This document shows, piece by piece, positions 26,601 through 34,542 of a DNA stretch of 64,000 bases. The translations under genes and the position numbers were made by a program. Under the pieces are notes generated by a model. That model saw only the letters and a list, made by a program, of their open reading frames with translations, did no database searches and was not told the DNA's origin. Within the stretch, counting starts at the first letter, position 1; every line of letters begins with the position of its first letter. The stretch comes from Sphingobacteriales bacterium (GTDB taxonomy: Bacteria > Bacteroidota > Bacteroidia > Chitinophagales > UBA2359): positions 1-64,000 of the forward strand of contig JADKCK010000109.1 in the NCBI GenBank assembly GCA_016718845.1, given 5' to 3'.

Positions 26601-26824
26601 CTGATATATCCTTCTCAACCGGCAAACCCGATTGGTTTGATTTACCAGCAACCAGCGTTGGCGTGCGAGCAACCTATCGCTCACTCGATGTTTATTCTCC
26701 ACGCTATTCGCCTACCGAAACTATTTCCGGAAACGGAACCTATGTTCCAAACCCAAATGCCATTGGTTTCGACAATGGTAATGAGTGGGAACTAAGAACT
26801 TACATACGAATAAACATTAACTAA
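23690..26824 (+). CDS. Glycoside hydrolase fused to an outer-membrane beta-barrel
   Basis: The 1044-aa protein has a signal peptide (ending LLAQ at 20). Residues about 30-395 form a clan GH-A TIM barrel like the GH2/GH5 catalytic domain: acid/base E168 in LLGNENNYG and nucleophile E269 in ILFTEFGSD. From about 440 to the end the sequence switches to alternating amphipathic strands rich in Tyr/Trp/Phe with polar loops (YRASYQWNHKWFNLNGFYRTGHY; FGPQLWWGANPAVLLKYSKTV), ending with the strand WELRTYIRININ, the pattern of an outer-membrane barrel. I infer a surface enzyme built onto its own pore, a possible replacement for SusC/SusD. It is the first gene of the locus; the next starts 16 bp later. 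Substrate is inferred from neighbours. Confidence 0.75.
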   Translation: MRKIIYLLCFLSFSISLLAQSNKVSVNKEVNGLQLSVDGKKMMVNGMNWDYFPIGTNYTYSLWSQPDAFIKQALDDEMSLLKNMGVNAIRVYTGIQPKWIQYIYETYGIYTMVNHSFGRYGLSLEGTWVANTEYSDPRTKELLLKEVTALAQEYKNTPGLLLFLLGNENNYGLFWDGAETEDIPLEDQKATIRARAMYELFNEAALAIKVIDKTHPVAICNGDLLFLSIIAEECKDVDILGLNMYRGISFTDAFDRVKKEYGKPILFTEFGSDAFNEISNDEDQQAQSNFLVNNWREIYENAAGLGKAGNCLGGFTFQFSDGWWKFKQTSNLDVHDSNASWSNGGYYSDYQKGENNMNEEWFGICAKGSTNEAGYYQLFPRAAYYALKEIHQLNPYADGTNLTTTQGLFSNLQQADFLLKARGDKAALEGDRIKKIRLSRFTAEMTTFNTGGNLITTPKNPDPNNPVYPNQLGFDHMQSFYIGIEANPTPNLTANVEFNLLGNVAQNPIDQIFYENRGRPIQLQNNNNGNVVVESLNRIQIYRASYQWNHKWFNLNGFYRTGHYHWGYEGDFFGLYPEANYGPQIDIYNGIAPFGFEIAAKKQLSGLKLAFGPQLWWGANPAVLLKYSKTVAKFNLTGVFHEDLEQLGLTESSFAIPQPKTRRLTLHANRQFGKFIMDLGGIWGGQPLNGREFQVVRGEEGNYTVYKDQIKTEDNFGGKIKLSYVGGKFNWYAQSAVMGLVAQGGADYTKTFTGWRLKDSGSGNQYNVLSGFTYTVGKLQIAPNFLWQKPIEGPLPSNVPAPGRPRNIIDDPFVVRGNREQIAGELLLTYDPTPGTWMYEWDNDRSEDSKFAVSAGVVYRHLPTIQDAAIGIFPDGRTTFAFPGSAPANDLWELNARLVSKINSDFAFIANLYTGDAQANGSDPRTIRRYGMDLRAIYKKLKLNSFVRVNDWGPYDYHRDFNLTFPLQLMADISFSTGKPDWFDLPATSVGVRATYRSLDVYSPRYSPTETISGNGTYVPNPNAIGFDNGNEWELRTYIRININ

Positions 26825-26840
26825 TAAGATTTTTAACAAG

Positions 26841-28712
26841 ATGAATAAAAGTACTTTTAATATCCTTGGCTGGTTTGTACCGGCTGGAATTTTCGCATTG
26901 CTTTTATTTGGCTGCGAACGCGATATTACCGATTTAGACACCGCCACTTACCCTACAAATCCCGAAGTATTTATTAACGGATTTAGTGGAGGTTTAAATT
27001 ACGCAGCATTTGGCGGGTCTGTTCCTACTGCTTTTAACGTTGATAATGAAGTAACCCTAAATAATTCAGCTGCCGCTATGCGTTTTGAGGTGCCCGATTA
27101 TAACGACCCACGCGGTGCTTATGCCGGTGGAACCTATTTTACAGGAGTAGGAAGAGATTTATCGGGTTATAATGCTTTAACCTTTTGGGCAAAGGCAAGT
27201 AAAGATGCCTCGCTTGATGTGGTAGGTTTTGGCAACGACCTTGGCGCCAATAGGTATACGGTTTCCATAAATGGACTTAACGTTAACACCAACTGGAAAC
27301 AGTATATTATCCCCATTCCCGACCCCTCTAAGCTCAATACCGAGCGGGGCATGTTTTTTTACTCCGAAGGTCCTGAAGACGAAAAAGGTTATACCTTTTG
27401 GATTGACGAAGTAAAGTTTGAAAAATTAGGCACCATAACAAAGCCAACAGCAGCTATCTTAAATGGACAAGATAACACTGTTACTGCCGAAATAGGCGAA
27501 AACATTACATTAACAGGCTTAACCGCTACCGCCAACCTTCCTAGCGGAGTAGACCAAAGTGTAAATCCCACACCCTATTATTACACCTTTACATCCTCGA
27601 ACACCAGCGTAGCTACGGTAAGCGAAACGGGCATAGTAACGATTGTAGGTGCAGGCGATGCCATTATTACTGCCCAAATGGGCAATACTGCCGCATCTGG
27701 CTCGCTTACCATCAATTCTGTGGGGGCAGCAATTCAGCCAAGTGCTGCTGCTCCAACACCTACCGTTGATGCCTCAAAGGTAATTTCCATGTTCAGCAAC
27801 GCTTACACCAATGTGCCTGTAGATACTTGGAATACAAGATGGCTTTACTCAACCGCCGAAGAATTTTATGTTCAAATAGCTGGCGATGATGTAATTCGAT
27901 ACCGAAATCTGAACTTTGTAGGCATTGAGTTTACCTCTCAAACCATTGATGCTACCAATATGACACATTTCCATTTAGATATTTGGACACCCGACCCAAC
28001 CAATGCACCCAAAAATTTTAAAGTGCAACTGGTAGATTTTGGGGCTAATAATACCTATGGCGGTGGCGATGATGTATCGCACGAAATTACCATTACCGCC
28101 CCTGTATTAGCTACCCAAAGTTGGGTTAGCATCAATATTCCGCTAAGTAATTTCAGCGGACTAACAAGCAGAGCACACCTAGCACAATTGGTGCTATCGG
28201 GCGACTTACCCAATGTCTATCTAGACAATGTTTATTTCTACAATAGCGCCACTCCTCCGGCTGTTCCTACCACTGCCGCACCCACACCCACCGATAGCCC
28301 AGCAAATGTAATATCTGTTTTTAGCAATGCCTTTACCAACATTCCAGCAACCGATTTAAATCCTAATTGGGGACAGGGCACAGTTGTAACACAAGTAGCT
28401 ATTGCGGGTAACAATACCTTAAAATATGCAGGGTTAAACTATCAGGGAATTCAGTTAGGAAGTAATCAGAATATTAGTACAAAGCAGTTTTTACATTTAG
28501 ACTATTGGACAGCTAATTCATCTTCCCTAAAAGTATATCTAATAAGCCCAGGTCCCATCGAAACGCCCTACACCTTAACCGTACCAAGCACCGGTTGGGC
28601 AAGTATTGATATACCATTAAGCTCGTTTGCACCAGTTGACCTAAGCAATATAATTCAACTCAAATTCGATGGTAATGGTGATATCTATTTAGATAACATC
28701 TACTTTAAGTAA
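26841..28712 (+). CDS. Surface lipoprotein with carbohydrate-binding-type modules and BIG2 domain
   Basis: The 623-aa protein has a lipobox LLFGC (Cys25). Residues 45-195 are a jelly-roll typical of binding modules (SAAAMRFEVPDY ... LSGYNALTFWAKAS ... YTFWIDEVKFEK). Residues about 205-292 are a bacterial Ig-like (BIG2) domain (SNTSVATVSETGIVTIVGAGDAIITA). Two copies of an unassigned module of about 150-170 residues follow (300-470, 473-623), beginning AAPTPT...VIS.FSNAYTN and ending VYLDNVYFY. The same module occurs three times in the last gene of the locus. No catalytic residues are seen, so it probably captures glucan at the surface in place of SusD/SusE. It is 16 bp behind the barrel fusion. 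Confidence 0.75.
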   Translation: MNKSTFNILGWFVPAGIFALLLFGCERDITDLDTATYPTNPEVFINGFSGGLNYAAFGGSVPTAFNVDNEVTLNNSAAAMRFEVPDYNDPRGAYAGGTYFTGVGRDLSGYNALTFWAKASKDASLDVVGFGNDLGANRYTVSINGLNVNTNWKQYIIPIPDPSKLNTERGMFFYSEGPEDEKGYTFWIDEVKFEKLGTITKPTAAILNGQDNTVTAEIGENITLTGLTATANLPSGVDQSVNPTPYYYTFTSSNTSVATVSETGIVTIVGAGDAIITAQMGNTAASGSLTINSVGAAIQPSAAAPTPTVDASKVISMFSNAYTNVPVDTWNTRWLYSTAEEFYVQIAGDDVIRYRNLNFVGIEFTSQTIDATNMTHFHLDIWTPDPTNAPKNFKVQLVDFGANNTYGGGDDVSHEITITAPVLATQSWVSINIPLSNFSGLTSRAHLAQLVLSGDLPNVYLDNVYFYNSATPPAVPTTAAPTPTDSPANVISVFSNAFTNIPATDLNPNWGQGTVVTQVAIAGNNTLKYAGLNYQGIQLGSNQNISTKQFLHLDYWTANSSSLKVYLISPGPIETPYTLTVPSTGWASIDIPLSSFAPVDLSNIIQLKFDGNGDIYLDNIYFK

Positions 28713-28734
28713 CTATTAATGCATTAAGGAGTTA

Positions 28735-28798
28735 TGATAGCATAACTTCTCTATTTGAGCGGCAAAATGCCTTGTAAAACAGAGAAGTTATGCTATCA
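28735..28798. repeat. Perfect 18-bp inverted repeat between lipoprotein and GH16 genes
   Basis: TGATAGCATAACTTCTCT and its exact complement (28781-28798) flank 28 nt, which hold an inner GGC/GCC stem. There is no T run, so it is more likely an RNA-processing or attenuation element than a classical terminator. Confidence 0.7.
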
Positions 28799-28875
28799 CG
28801 AATCCTACAACACAAACACCCTACTTTGTCGCAATTTAATACCTGTAGTTATCACTTACTTTTCAACATAAGCAA

Positions 28876-29712
28876 ATGAAAATAACAAATAAACCAACAA
28901 ATATACAGGCATACGCCATCACTCTGCTATTAGCCATTACCCTTTGGGGCGGCTGCAAACCCGATGATTTTCAGAAATTGGATAAACGCAATTGGGTTTT
29001 AACTTGGAGTGACGAATTTAACGGTTTAGCCGAAGAATTGCCCGATACATCAAAATGGAATTTTAATGTAGGAACTGGCAGTGGCGGCTGGGGAAACCAA
29101 GAATTACAATACTATACCGACCGCTCCAAAAATGCGTCTATGGACGGAGAAGGTAATTTGGTTATTACAGCTTACCGAGAAAGTTATGCTGGCTCACCTT
29201 TTACCTCGGCACGCATAAATACGCAAGGTTTGTTCGAACAGAAATATGGTCGTTTTGAAGCTAGGCTAAAAACGCCCTACGGACCCGGTCTTTGGCCCGC
29301 ATTCTGGATGCTAGGCTCTACAATAACCACCGAACCCTGGCCCCAGTGTGGCGAAATAGACATTATGGAACTAAGAGGTCAGCAACCCAATATTATTAAT
29401 GGCACTCTTCATGGACCAGGATATTCGGGTGGCAATCCGATAAGCCAAAGCTATGCTATGCCTGATAATCGCTTTGATACAGAATACCACCTATTTGCAG
29501 TAGAATGGGACGAGGAGAAAATAGATTTTTTTGTGGACGATTATCTATATCAACGTATAGAGCGCGACGATGTTAGTGGAGAATGGGTCTATGACAACCC
29601 ATTTTTTATCATACTTAATGTTGCGGTTGGTGGCAATTATGTGGGCTTCCCCACAGAACAAACCCCGTTTCCACAAAAAATGATCATTGACTATGTCAGG
29701 GTTTACCAATAA
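28876..29712 (+). CDS. GH16 endo-beta-1,3-glucanase (laminarinase), lipoprotein
   Basis: The 278-aa protein has a signal sequence with lipobox LWGGC (Cys27), so it is anchored in the membrane, probably surface-exposed. The GH16 catalytic motif GEIDIMELRG gives nucleophile E160, D162 and acid/base E165; the inserted Met in EIDIME is typical of laminarinases. WPAFWMLG (140-147) upstream and the final IDYVRVYQ strand also match. It would cut internal beta-1,3-glucan bonds and feed oligosaccharides to the rest of the locus. Length is normal for a single-domain GH16. Confidence 0.93.
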   Translation: MKITNKPTNIQAYAITLLLAITLWGGCKPDDFQKLDKRNWVLTWSDEFNGLAEELPDTSKWNFNVGTGSGGWGNQELQYYTDRSKNASMDGEGNLVITAYRESYAGSPFTSARINTQGLFEQKYGRFEARLKTPYGPGLWPAFWMLGSTITTEPWPQCGEIDIMELRGQQPNIINGTLHGPGYSGGNPISQSYAMPDNRFDTEYHLFAVEWDEEKIDFFVDDYLYQRIERDDVSGEWVYDNPFFIILNVAVGGNYVGFPTEQTPFPQKMIIDYVRVYQ

Positions 29713-29774
29713 ACCAACTCACCAATATTCAAACTGTCTGTTTTTCTTTTTATCCCTTAAAACTAAAACTTCCA

Positions 29775-32699
29775 ATGGGCATTGCCTCTTCAAATAAAGA
29801 AATAAAAGAAGCTAATAAAGTGGTAGATATGAACATAGTAGATTTTGATAATGAAATCTACTTTAAAATCTCTAATCACGATGCCATGCGACCTTTCCTT
29901 ATGAGTATTGTAAGCCAATCAAACCATTGGATGTTTATATCAAGCAATGGAGGACTTACAGCAGGGCGCAAAAATGCAGAAAATGCTTTATTTCCGTATT
30001 ATACCGATGACAAATTAACCGAACTAGCTGATTTCACAGGCAGTAAATCCATTTTTCAAATTCATTTCAACAACGAAATATTTGTCTGGGAACCATTTTC
30101 GGAACGATTTAGCGACCGCTACCAAATAAGTAGAAACATATACAAAAACACAGTTGGTAACAAGCTTATATTTGAAGAGGTTAACCACGACTTTGGACTA
30201 GTTTTTAGGTATCAATGGAATACAAGTAATCAATTTGGTTTTGTAAAAAAATCCAAATTGATTAACCATTCCTATAATAACTACTTGATTGGGGTATTAG
30301 ACGGCATACAAAACATAATGCCTTTTGGGGTAGGCAGTTATTTGCAAGCTAATACCAGTAATTTAGTAGATGCCTACAAAAGAAACGAATTGCACAAACA
30401 GTCGGGACTAGGAATGTTTTCATTAAGTGCCATTATTGTTGACAAAGCAGAACCCAGCGAGGCACTAAAAGCTAATATAGCTTGGTCGTTTGGCTTAGAA
30501 AACCCCAAACACCTGCTTTCTTCCATACAACTTAATCGTTTCAGGCAAAAGCAAGAAATTGGCGAAGAGTACGATGTAAAAGGCGAAAAAGGAGCTTATT
30601 TTATCACCGCAGATATAGCACTAGACCCTAATACGGATAAGCAATGGACTATAATTGCCGATGTTAACCAAAATCATGCTCAAATTGTTAGCTTGTGTCA
30701 TACCCTAATTACCAACAAAGCAGCTGTAAGCAAGCAAATTCAGGAAGATATAGATGCGGGAACAAAAAAACTTATCGAACTTGTAGCAAGTGCCGACGGG
30801 CTACAATTTACTGCCGACCAAGCATACAATTCAAGGCATTTTTCTAATGTTCTTTTCAACATCTTGCGAGGAGGTATTTTTGATAATAATTACCAAATCG
30901 AGAAAACCGATTTTGTACATTATTTGGCTAATGCTAGTAAAAAAGTTTTTACCAGAAATAAAATATTTATTGACGATTTAGAAACTATATTTACAAAATC
31001 TACCCTTAAGCAATTGGTAGAAAAATGCAAAGATGCCGATTTAGAAAGACTTGCCGAAGAGTATATGCCTTTGAAATTAAGTAGAAGACACGGAGACCCA
31101 AGCCGACCTTGGAACCAATTTTCTATCAATATCAACAACGAAACCGACGGTTCTAAAATTTTAGATTACGAAGGTAACTGGCGGGATATTTTTCAGAATT
31201 GGGAAGCACTTGTACATGCCTACCCAGATTTTATCAAAGGCATGATATTTAAGTTTTTAAATGCCACAACTTTTGATGGGTATAACCCCTATAGGGTTAC
31301 CAAAGGCGGCTTTGACTGGGAAACCATTGAACACGATAACCCTTGGTCTTACATCGGATATTGGGGAGACCATCAAATAATTTATTTGCTAAAATTTCTG
31401 GAGTTTTTCAACGACTATCAACCCAACGAAACGACGGCATTGCTGTTTGAAGAATGTTTTGTCTATGCAAATGTGCCTTACCGCATCAAATCGTATAGCG
31501 ACATCCTCAAAAACCCTAAAAACACCATAGATTTTGACGAAGAACTAGACCATACTATTCGCGAAAAAATTATAGTAGATGGGGCTGATGGTTCTTTGCT
31601 AACTAGTCAGGTGGGCAAAATATATCAGGTCAATTTTTTGGAAAAACTACTTGCTACTATATTGGCAAAGGTTTCTAACTTCATTCCCGAGGCTGGTATA
31701 TGGATGAACACGCAGCGCCCAGAATGGAACGATGCCAATAATGCTTTGGTTGGCAATGGTGCTTCGATGGTTACCTTATATTACCTGCAAAGGTTTTTTA
31801 ATTTTTTCAAGAAAATCCTTTCACAATCTGCCATTGAACAAGTAAGTATTTCAACAGAACTCAAAGCCTTTTTTATCGAAATTGCCACCACACTCGAAAC
31901 AAATCAACAGTTGTTGCAGGGTAAAATTAGCGATGGCGACCGGAAAAAAATGACCGATGCATTGGGCGAGGCAGGCAGCAATTACCGCAATACAATATAT
32001 ACATATGGGTTTAGTGGAACAAAAGCACCTTTGGCACTTAGCCAACTGCTGAATTTTGTAGATACAAGTTTAAGGTACTTCGAGCATTCCATACGTGCCA
32101 ATCAAAGAGTCGACCATCTTTATCACGCCTATAACGTAATAAGCCTTGCCGAAAACGGAATATCTTTTTCCTATTTAAGTGAAATGCTCGAAGGGCAGGT
32201 AGCAGTCATAAGTTCTGGATTTTTATCTGCCGATGAAACACTAACTTTGTTAGATGCACTTAAAAAAAGTGCTTTGTACAGAGCCGACCAAGATAGCTAT
32301 TTGCTTTATCCCAACAAAAATCTTCCTCGATTTTTAGACAAAAATACCATTCCGAAAGCAGCTGTACAGCAATCCAAATTGTTGCAAAAATTACTAACCG
32401 ACAATAACCTCCAAATAATTAACCAAGATATTGACGGCGATTTTCACTTTAATGGAAACTTTAAAAATGCCCATGATCTGAAAGCCGCTTTAGATAGTTT
32501 GACATCAACAGAGTACAAACCATTGGTGGAAACAGACACGGCTGCTGTTTTAGGAATTTTTGAAGAGGTGTTTAACCATAAAGCATTTACCGGAAGATCG
32601 GGAACTTTTTTTTGCATACGAAGGATTAGGGTCAATATACTGGCACATGGTGTCAAAACTCCATTTAGCTGTTCAAGAAGCTTGCCTAAAAGCCATTGA
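29775..32699 (+). CDS. GH149-like beta-1,3-oligoglucan phosphorylase, main part of a frameshifted gene
   Basis: This 974-aa fragment is the major part of a protein of about 1154 aa once the frame is restored. It has no signal peptide and is therefore cytoplasmic. Length, the N-terminal SSNGGLTAGRKNAENALFPYYTDDKLT region and the central HGDPSRPWNQFSI...YEGNWRDIFQNWEAL segment fit the GH94-related phosphorylase superfamily, most likely GH149. GH149 enzymes phosphorolyse beta-1,3-glucooligosaccharides to glucose-1-phosphate. The neighbours (GH16, GH17, GH30, sugar symporter) support this. The frame breaks in a run of eight T (32606-32613): with seven T, GTFFCIRR becomes GTFFAYEGLGSIYWHMVSKL. Family assignment is from memory and context; GH94 or GH161 are the alternatives. 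Confidence 0.72.
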   Translation: MGIASSNKEIKEANKVVDMNIVDFDNEIYFKISNHDAMRPFLMSIVSQSNHWMFISSNGGLTAGRKNAENALFPYYTDDKLTELADFTGSKSIFQIHFNNEIFVWEPFSERFSDRYQISRNIYKNTVGNKLIFEEVNHDFGLVFRYQWNTSNQFGFVKKSKLINHSYNNYLIGVLDGIQNIMPFGVGSYLQANTSNLVDAYKRNELHKQSGLGMFSLSAIIVDKAEPSEALKANIAWSFGLENPKHLLSSIQLNRFRQKQEIGEEYDVKGEKGAYFITADIALDPNTDKQWTIIADVNQNHAQIVSLCHTLITNKAAVSKQIQEDIDAGTKKLIELVASADGLQFTADQAYNSRHFSNVLFNILRGGIFDNNYQIEKTDFVHYLANASKKVFTRNKIFIDDLETIFTKSTLKQLVEKCKDADLERLAEEYMPLKLSRRHGDPSRPWNQFSININNETDGSKILDYEGNWRDIFQNWEALVHAYPDFIKGMIFKFLNATTFDGYNPYRVTKGGFDWETIEHDNPWSYIGYWGDHQIIYLLKFLEFFNDYQPNETTALLFEECFVYANVPYRIKSYSDILKNPKNTIDFDEELDHTIREKIIVDGADGSLLTSQVGKIYQVNFLEKLLATILAKVSNFIPEAGIWMNTQRPEWNDANNALVGNGASMVTLYYLQRFFNFFKKILSQSAIEQVSISTELKAFFIEIATTLETNQQLLQGKISDGDRKKMTDALGEAGSNYRNTIYTYGFSGTKAPLALSQLLNFVDTSLRYFEHSIRANQRVDHLYHAYNVISLAENGISFSYLSEMLEGQVAVISSGFLSADETLTLLDALKKSALYRADQDSYLLYPNKNLPRFLDKNTIPKAAVQQSKLLQKLLTDNNLQIINQDIDGDFHFNGNFKNAHDLKAALDSLTSTEYKPLVETDTAAVLGIFEEVFNHKAFTGRSGTFFCIRRIRVNILAHGVKTPFSCSRSLPKSH

Positions 32700-33240
32700 A
32701 CAACAAAAAAATCCGACAATCGTTAATCGCTTAACGGCACATTATTACGAAATAGGGACAGGAATTGGCATTCATAAATCGCCTGCCGTATATGGAGCTT
32801 TTCCAACCGACCCCTACTCGCATACTCCTATGCACCGAGGCGCACAACAACCCGGTATGACAGGACAGGTAAAAGAAGATATATTGGTTAGGTTTGGAGA
32901 ATTAGGTGTTTTTATGAAGCACGGAAAATTGCATTTTCACCCATATTTGTTAGAGAAAAACCTGTTTTTGGCGCAAGAAAAAACAATTGAGTATGTAACT
33001 GTTCAAAATGAGCATAAACAAATGGTATTGCAGCCAAATTCGCTTTGCTTTACCATTTGTCAGGTAGTTGTTGTTTACAAATTAAGTAATATCGAAAAGC
33101 TGGAAGTAGCGTTTAGTGATGGCAGAATAACATCATCCGACTTTTTAAGCATAGACTTAGCAACAAGCCAACAAATATTTAATAGAAGCGGTGCTGTAGC
33201 GCAAATTACCGTTTCGGTACCCGAAATAAGCTTAAAATAA
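32560..33240 (+). CDS. C-terminal part of the GH149-like phosphorylase
   Basis: This is the continuation in the other frame; real coding starts after the T run at 32606-32613. It encodes AYEGLGSIYWHMVSKLHLAVQEA and the conserved GMTGQVKEDILVRFGELGV stretch (32854 onwards), which in GH94-type phosphorylases belongs to the phosphate-binding side of the active site. An independent gene is unlikely, because the fragment begins in the middle of the catalytic domain and overlaps the upstream frame by 140 bp. The next gene starts 6 bp after its stop. Confidence 0.72.
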   Translation: MKRCLTIKHLPEDRELFFAYEGLGSIYWHMVSKLHLAVQEACLKAIEQQKNPTIVNRLTAHYYEIGTGIGIHKSPAVYGAFPTDPYSHTPMHRGAQQPGMTGQVKEDILVRFGELGVFMKHGKLHFHPYLLEKNLFLAQEKTIEYVTVQNEHKQMVLQPNSLCFTICQVVVVYKLSNIEKLEVAFSDGRITSSDFLSIDLATSQQIFNRSGAVAQITVSVPEISLK

Positions 33241-33246
33241 TTACAC

Positions 33247-34542
33247 ATGCCGTTAAAGTACTACAAAAAGTGGTTTACTGGTGTATTAGTAGTGGTAGCG
33301 GCAATGCTCGTCATTTCTTGCACACACACCCCTACTTATAAAAAGAAGCAAGTAAGCAAAACCGCAGAAGAAATATTGAGTAATCCCGATAACTTAGCCA
33401 TTTGTTATGGGGGGTATCGCGAGAAATCGAGAGATATACAACCCACTATTGCCGAGATTAAGGAGGACATGAAAATATTGGCTGCAATGGACATAAAACT
33501 AATCCGTACTTATAATGTTTATTTGCAAGAAACCGCCAATTTATTGGAGGCAATTACTCAACTAAAACAAGAAAATCCGGATTTTGAAATGTACCTGATG
33601 TTAGGCGCATGGATAGATTGTAAAGATGCCCGAACAGACAAGCCCGATCATTTTAACGAAAGCGAACAAAATGCTGGCGAAATTGACCGAGCCGTTGCTT
33701 TAGCCAACAAGTATCCCGATATTGTTAAAATATTGGCAGTAGGCAACGAGGCTATGGTAAAATGGGCTGCCTCTTACTACGTACAACCCAATATAATTCT
33801 TAAATGGGTAAATTATCTGCAAAATCTCAAAAAACAAGGTAAATTGCCCGCAACTTTGTGGATAACAAGCTCGGATAATTTTGCATCTTGGGGCGGCGGA
33901 GGCAGCGAATACCATGTAGAAGATTTAAACCAACTGATACTCGCCGTTGATTTTATATCTATGCACACTTACCCTATGCACGATACACATTACAATCCCG
34001 ACTTTTGGGGGGTAAGAGAATCGGAAACAAATTTATCCGATTTGGAAAAAATAGATGCCGCAATGCTTCGGGCAAAAAACTACTCTATTGCCCAGTACGA
34101 AAATGTGGTAAAATATATGGACAGCATAGGCGTTAAAAAACCCATTCATATTGGCGAAACGGGCTGGGCAACCCAATCTAACGAGCATTATGGCAACTCA
34201 GGCTCAAGAGCTACCGACGAATACAAATCGGCACTTTACTATAAACACACACGCGAGTGGACCCAAAAAGCAGGTTTAATATGCTTTTATTTCGAAGCTT
34301 TTGACGAGCAATGGAAAGATGCTGAAAATCCAGGAGGCTCTGAAAATCATTTCGGACTTATCAATTTACAAGCACAGGCAAAATATACACTTTGGAGCTT
34401 AGTAGATGCAGGCACCTTTAAAGGTTTAACCCGAAATGGCAAACCAATCACTAAAACATATAAGGGCAACAAAACAGCATTGATACAAGATGTAAAAGTT
34501 CCGCCAAGCGACCTTGAAATAAAAGAGCTTAAAAAACACTAA
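33247..34542 (+). CDS. GH17 beta-1,3-glucanase, lipoprotein
   Basis: The 431-aa protein has lipobox LVISC (Cys25). GH17 TIM-barrel residues are acid/base E168 in LAVGNEAMVKW and nucleophile E304 in IHIGETGWATQ. The family acts on beta-1,3-glucans, as endoglucanase or transglucosylase. It is one of three GH17 in the locus and the only one with an export signal, so it acts outside or in the periplasm while the other two act inside. Its stop overlaps the next start by one base (TAATG), indicating translational coupling with GH30. Confidence 0.92.
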   Translation: MPLKYYKKWFTGVLVVVAAMLVISCTHTPTYKKKQVSKTAEEILSNPDNLAICYGGYREKSRDIQPTIAEIKEDMKILAAMDIKLIRTYNVYLQETANLLEAITQLKQENPDFEMYLMLGAWIDCKDARTDKPDHFNESEQNAGEIDRAVALANKYPDIVKILAVGNEAMVKWAASYYVQPNIILKWVNYLQNLKKQGKLPATLWITSSDNFASWGGGGSEYHVEDLNQLILAVDFISMHTYPMHDTHYNPDFWGVRESETNLSDLEKIDAAMLRAKNYSIAQYENVVKYMDSIGVKKPIHIGETGWATQSNEHYGNSGSRATDEYKSALYYKHTREWTQKAGLICFYFEAFDEQWKDAENPGGSENHFGLINLQAQAKYTLWSLVDAGTFKGLTRNGKPITKTYKGNKTALIQDVKVPPSDLEIKELKKH

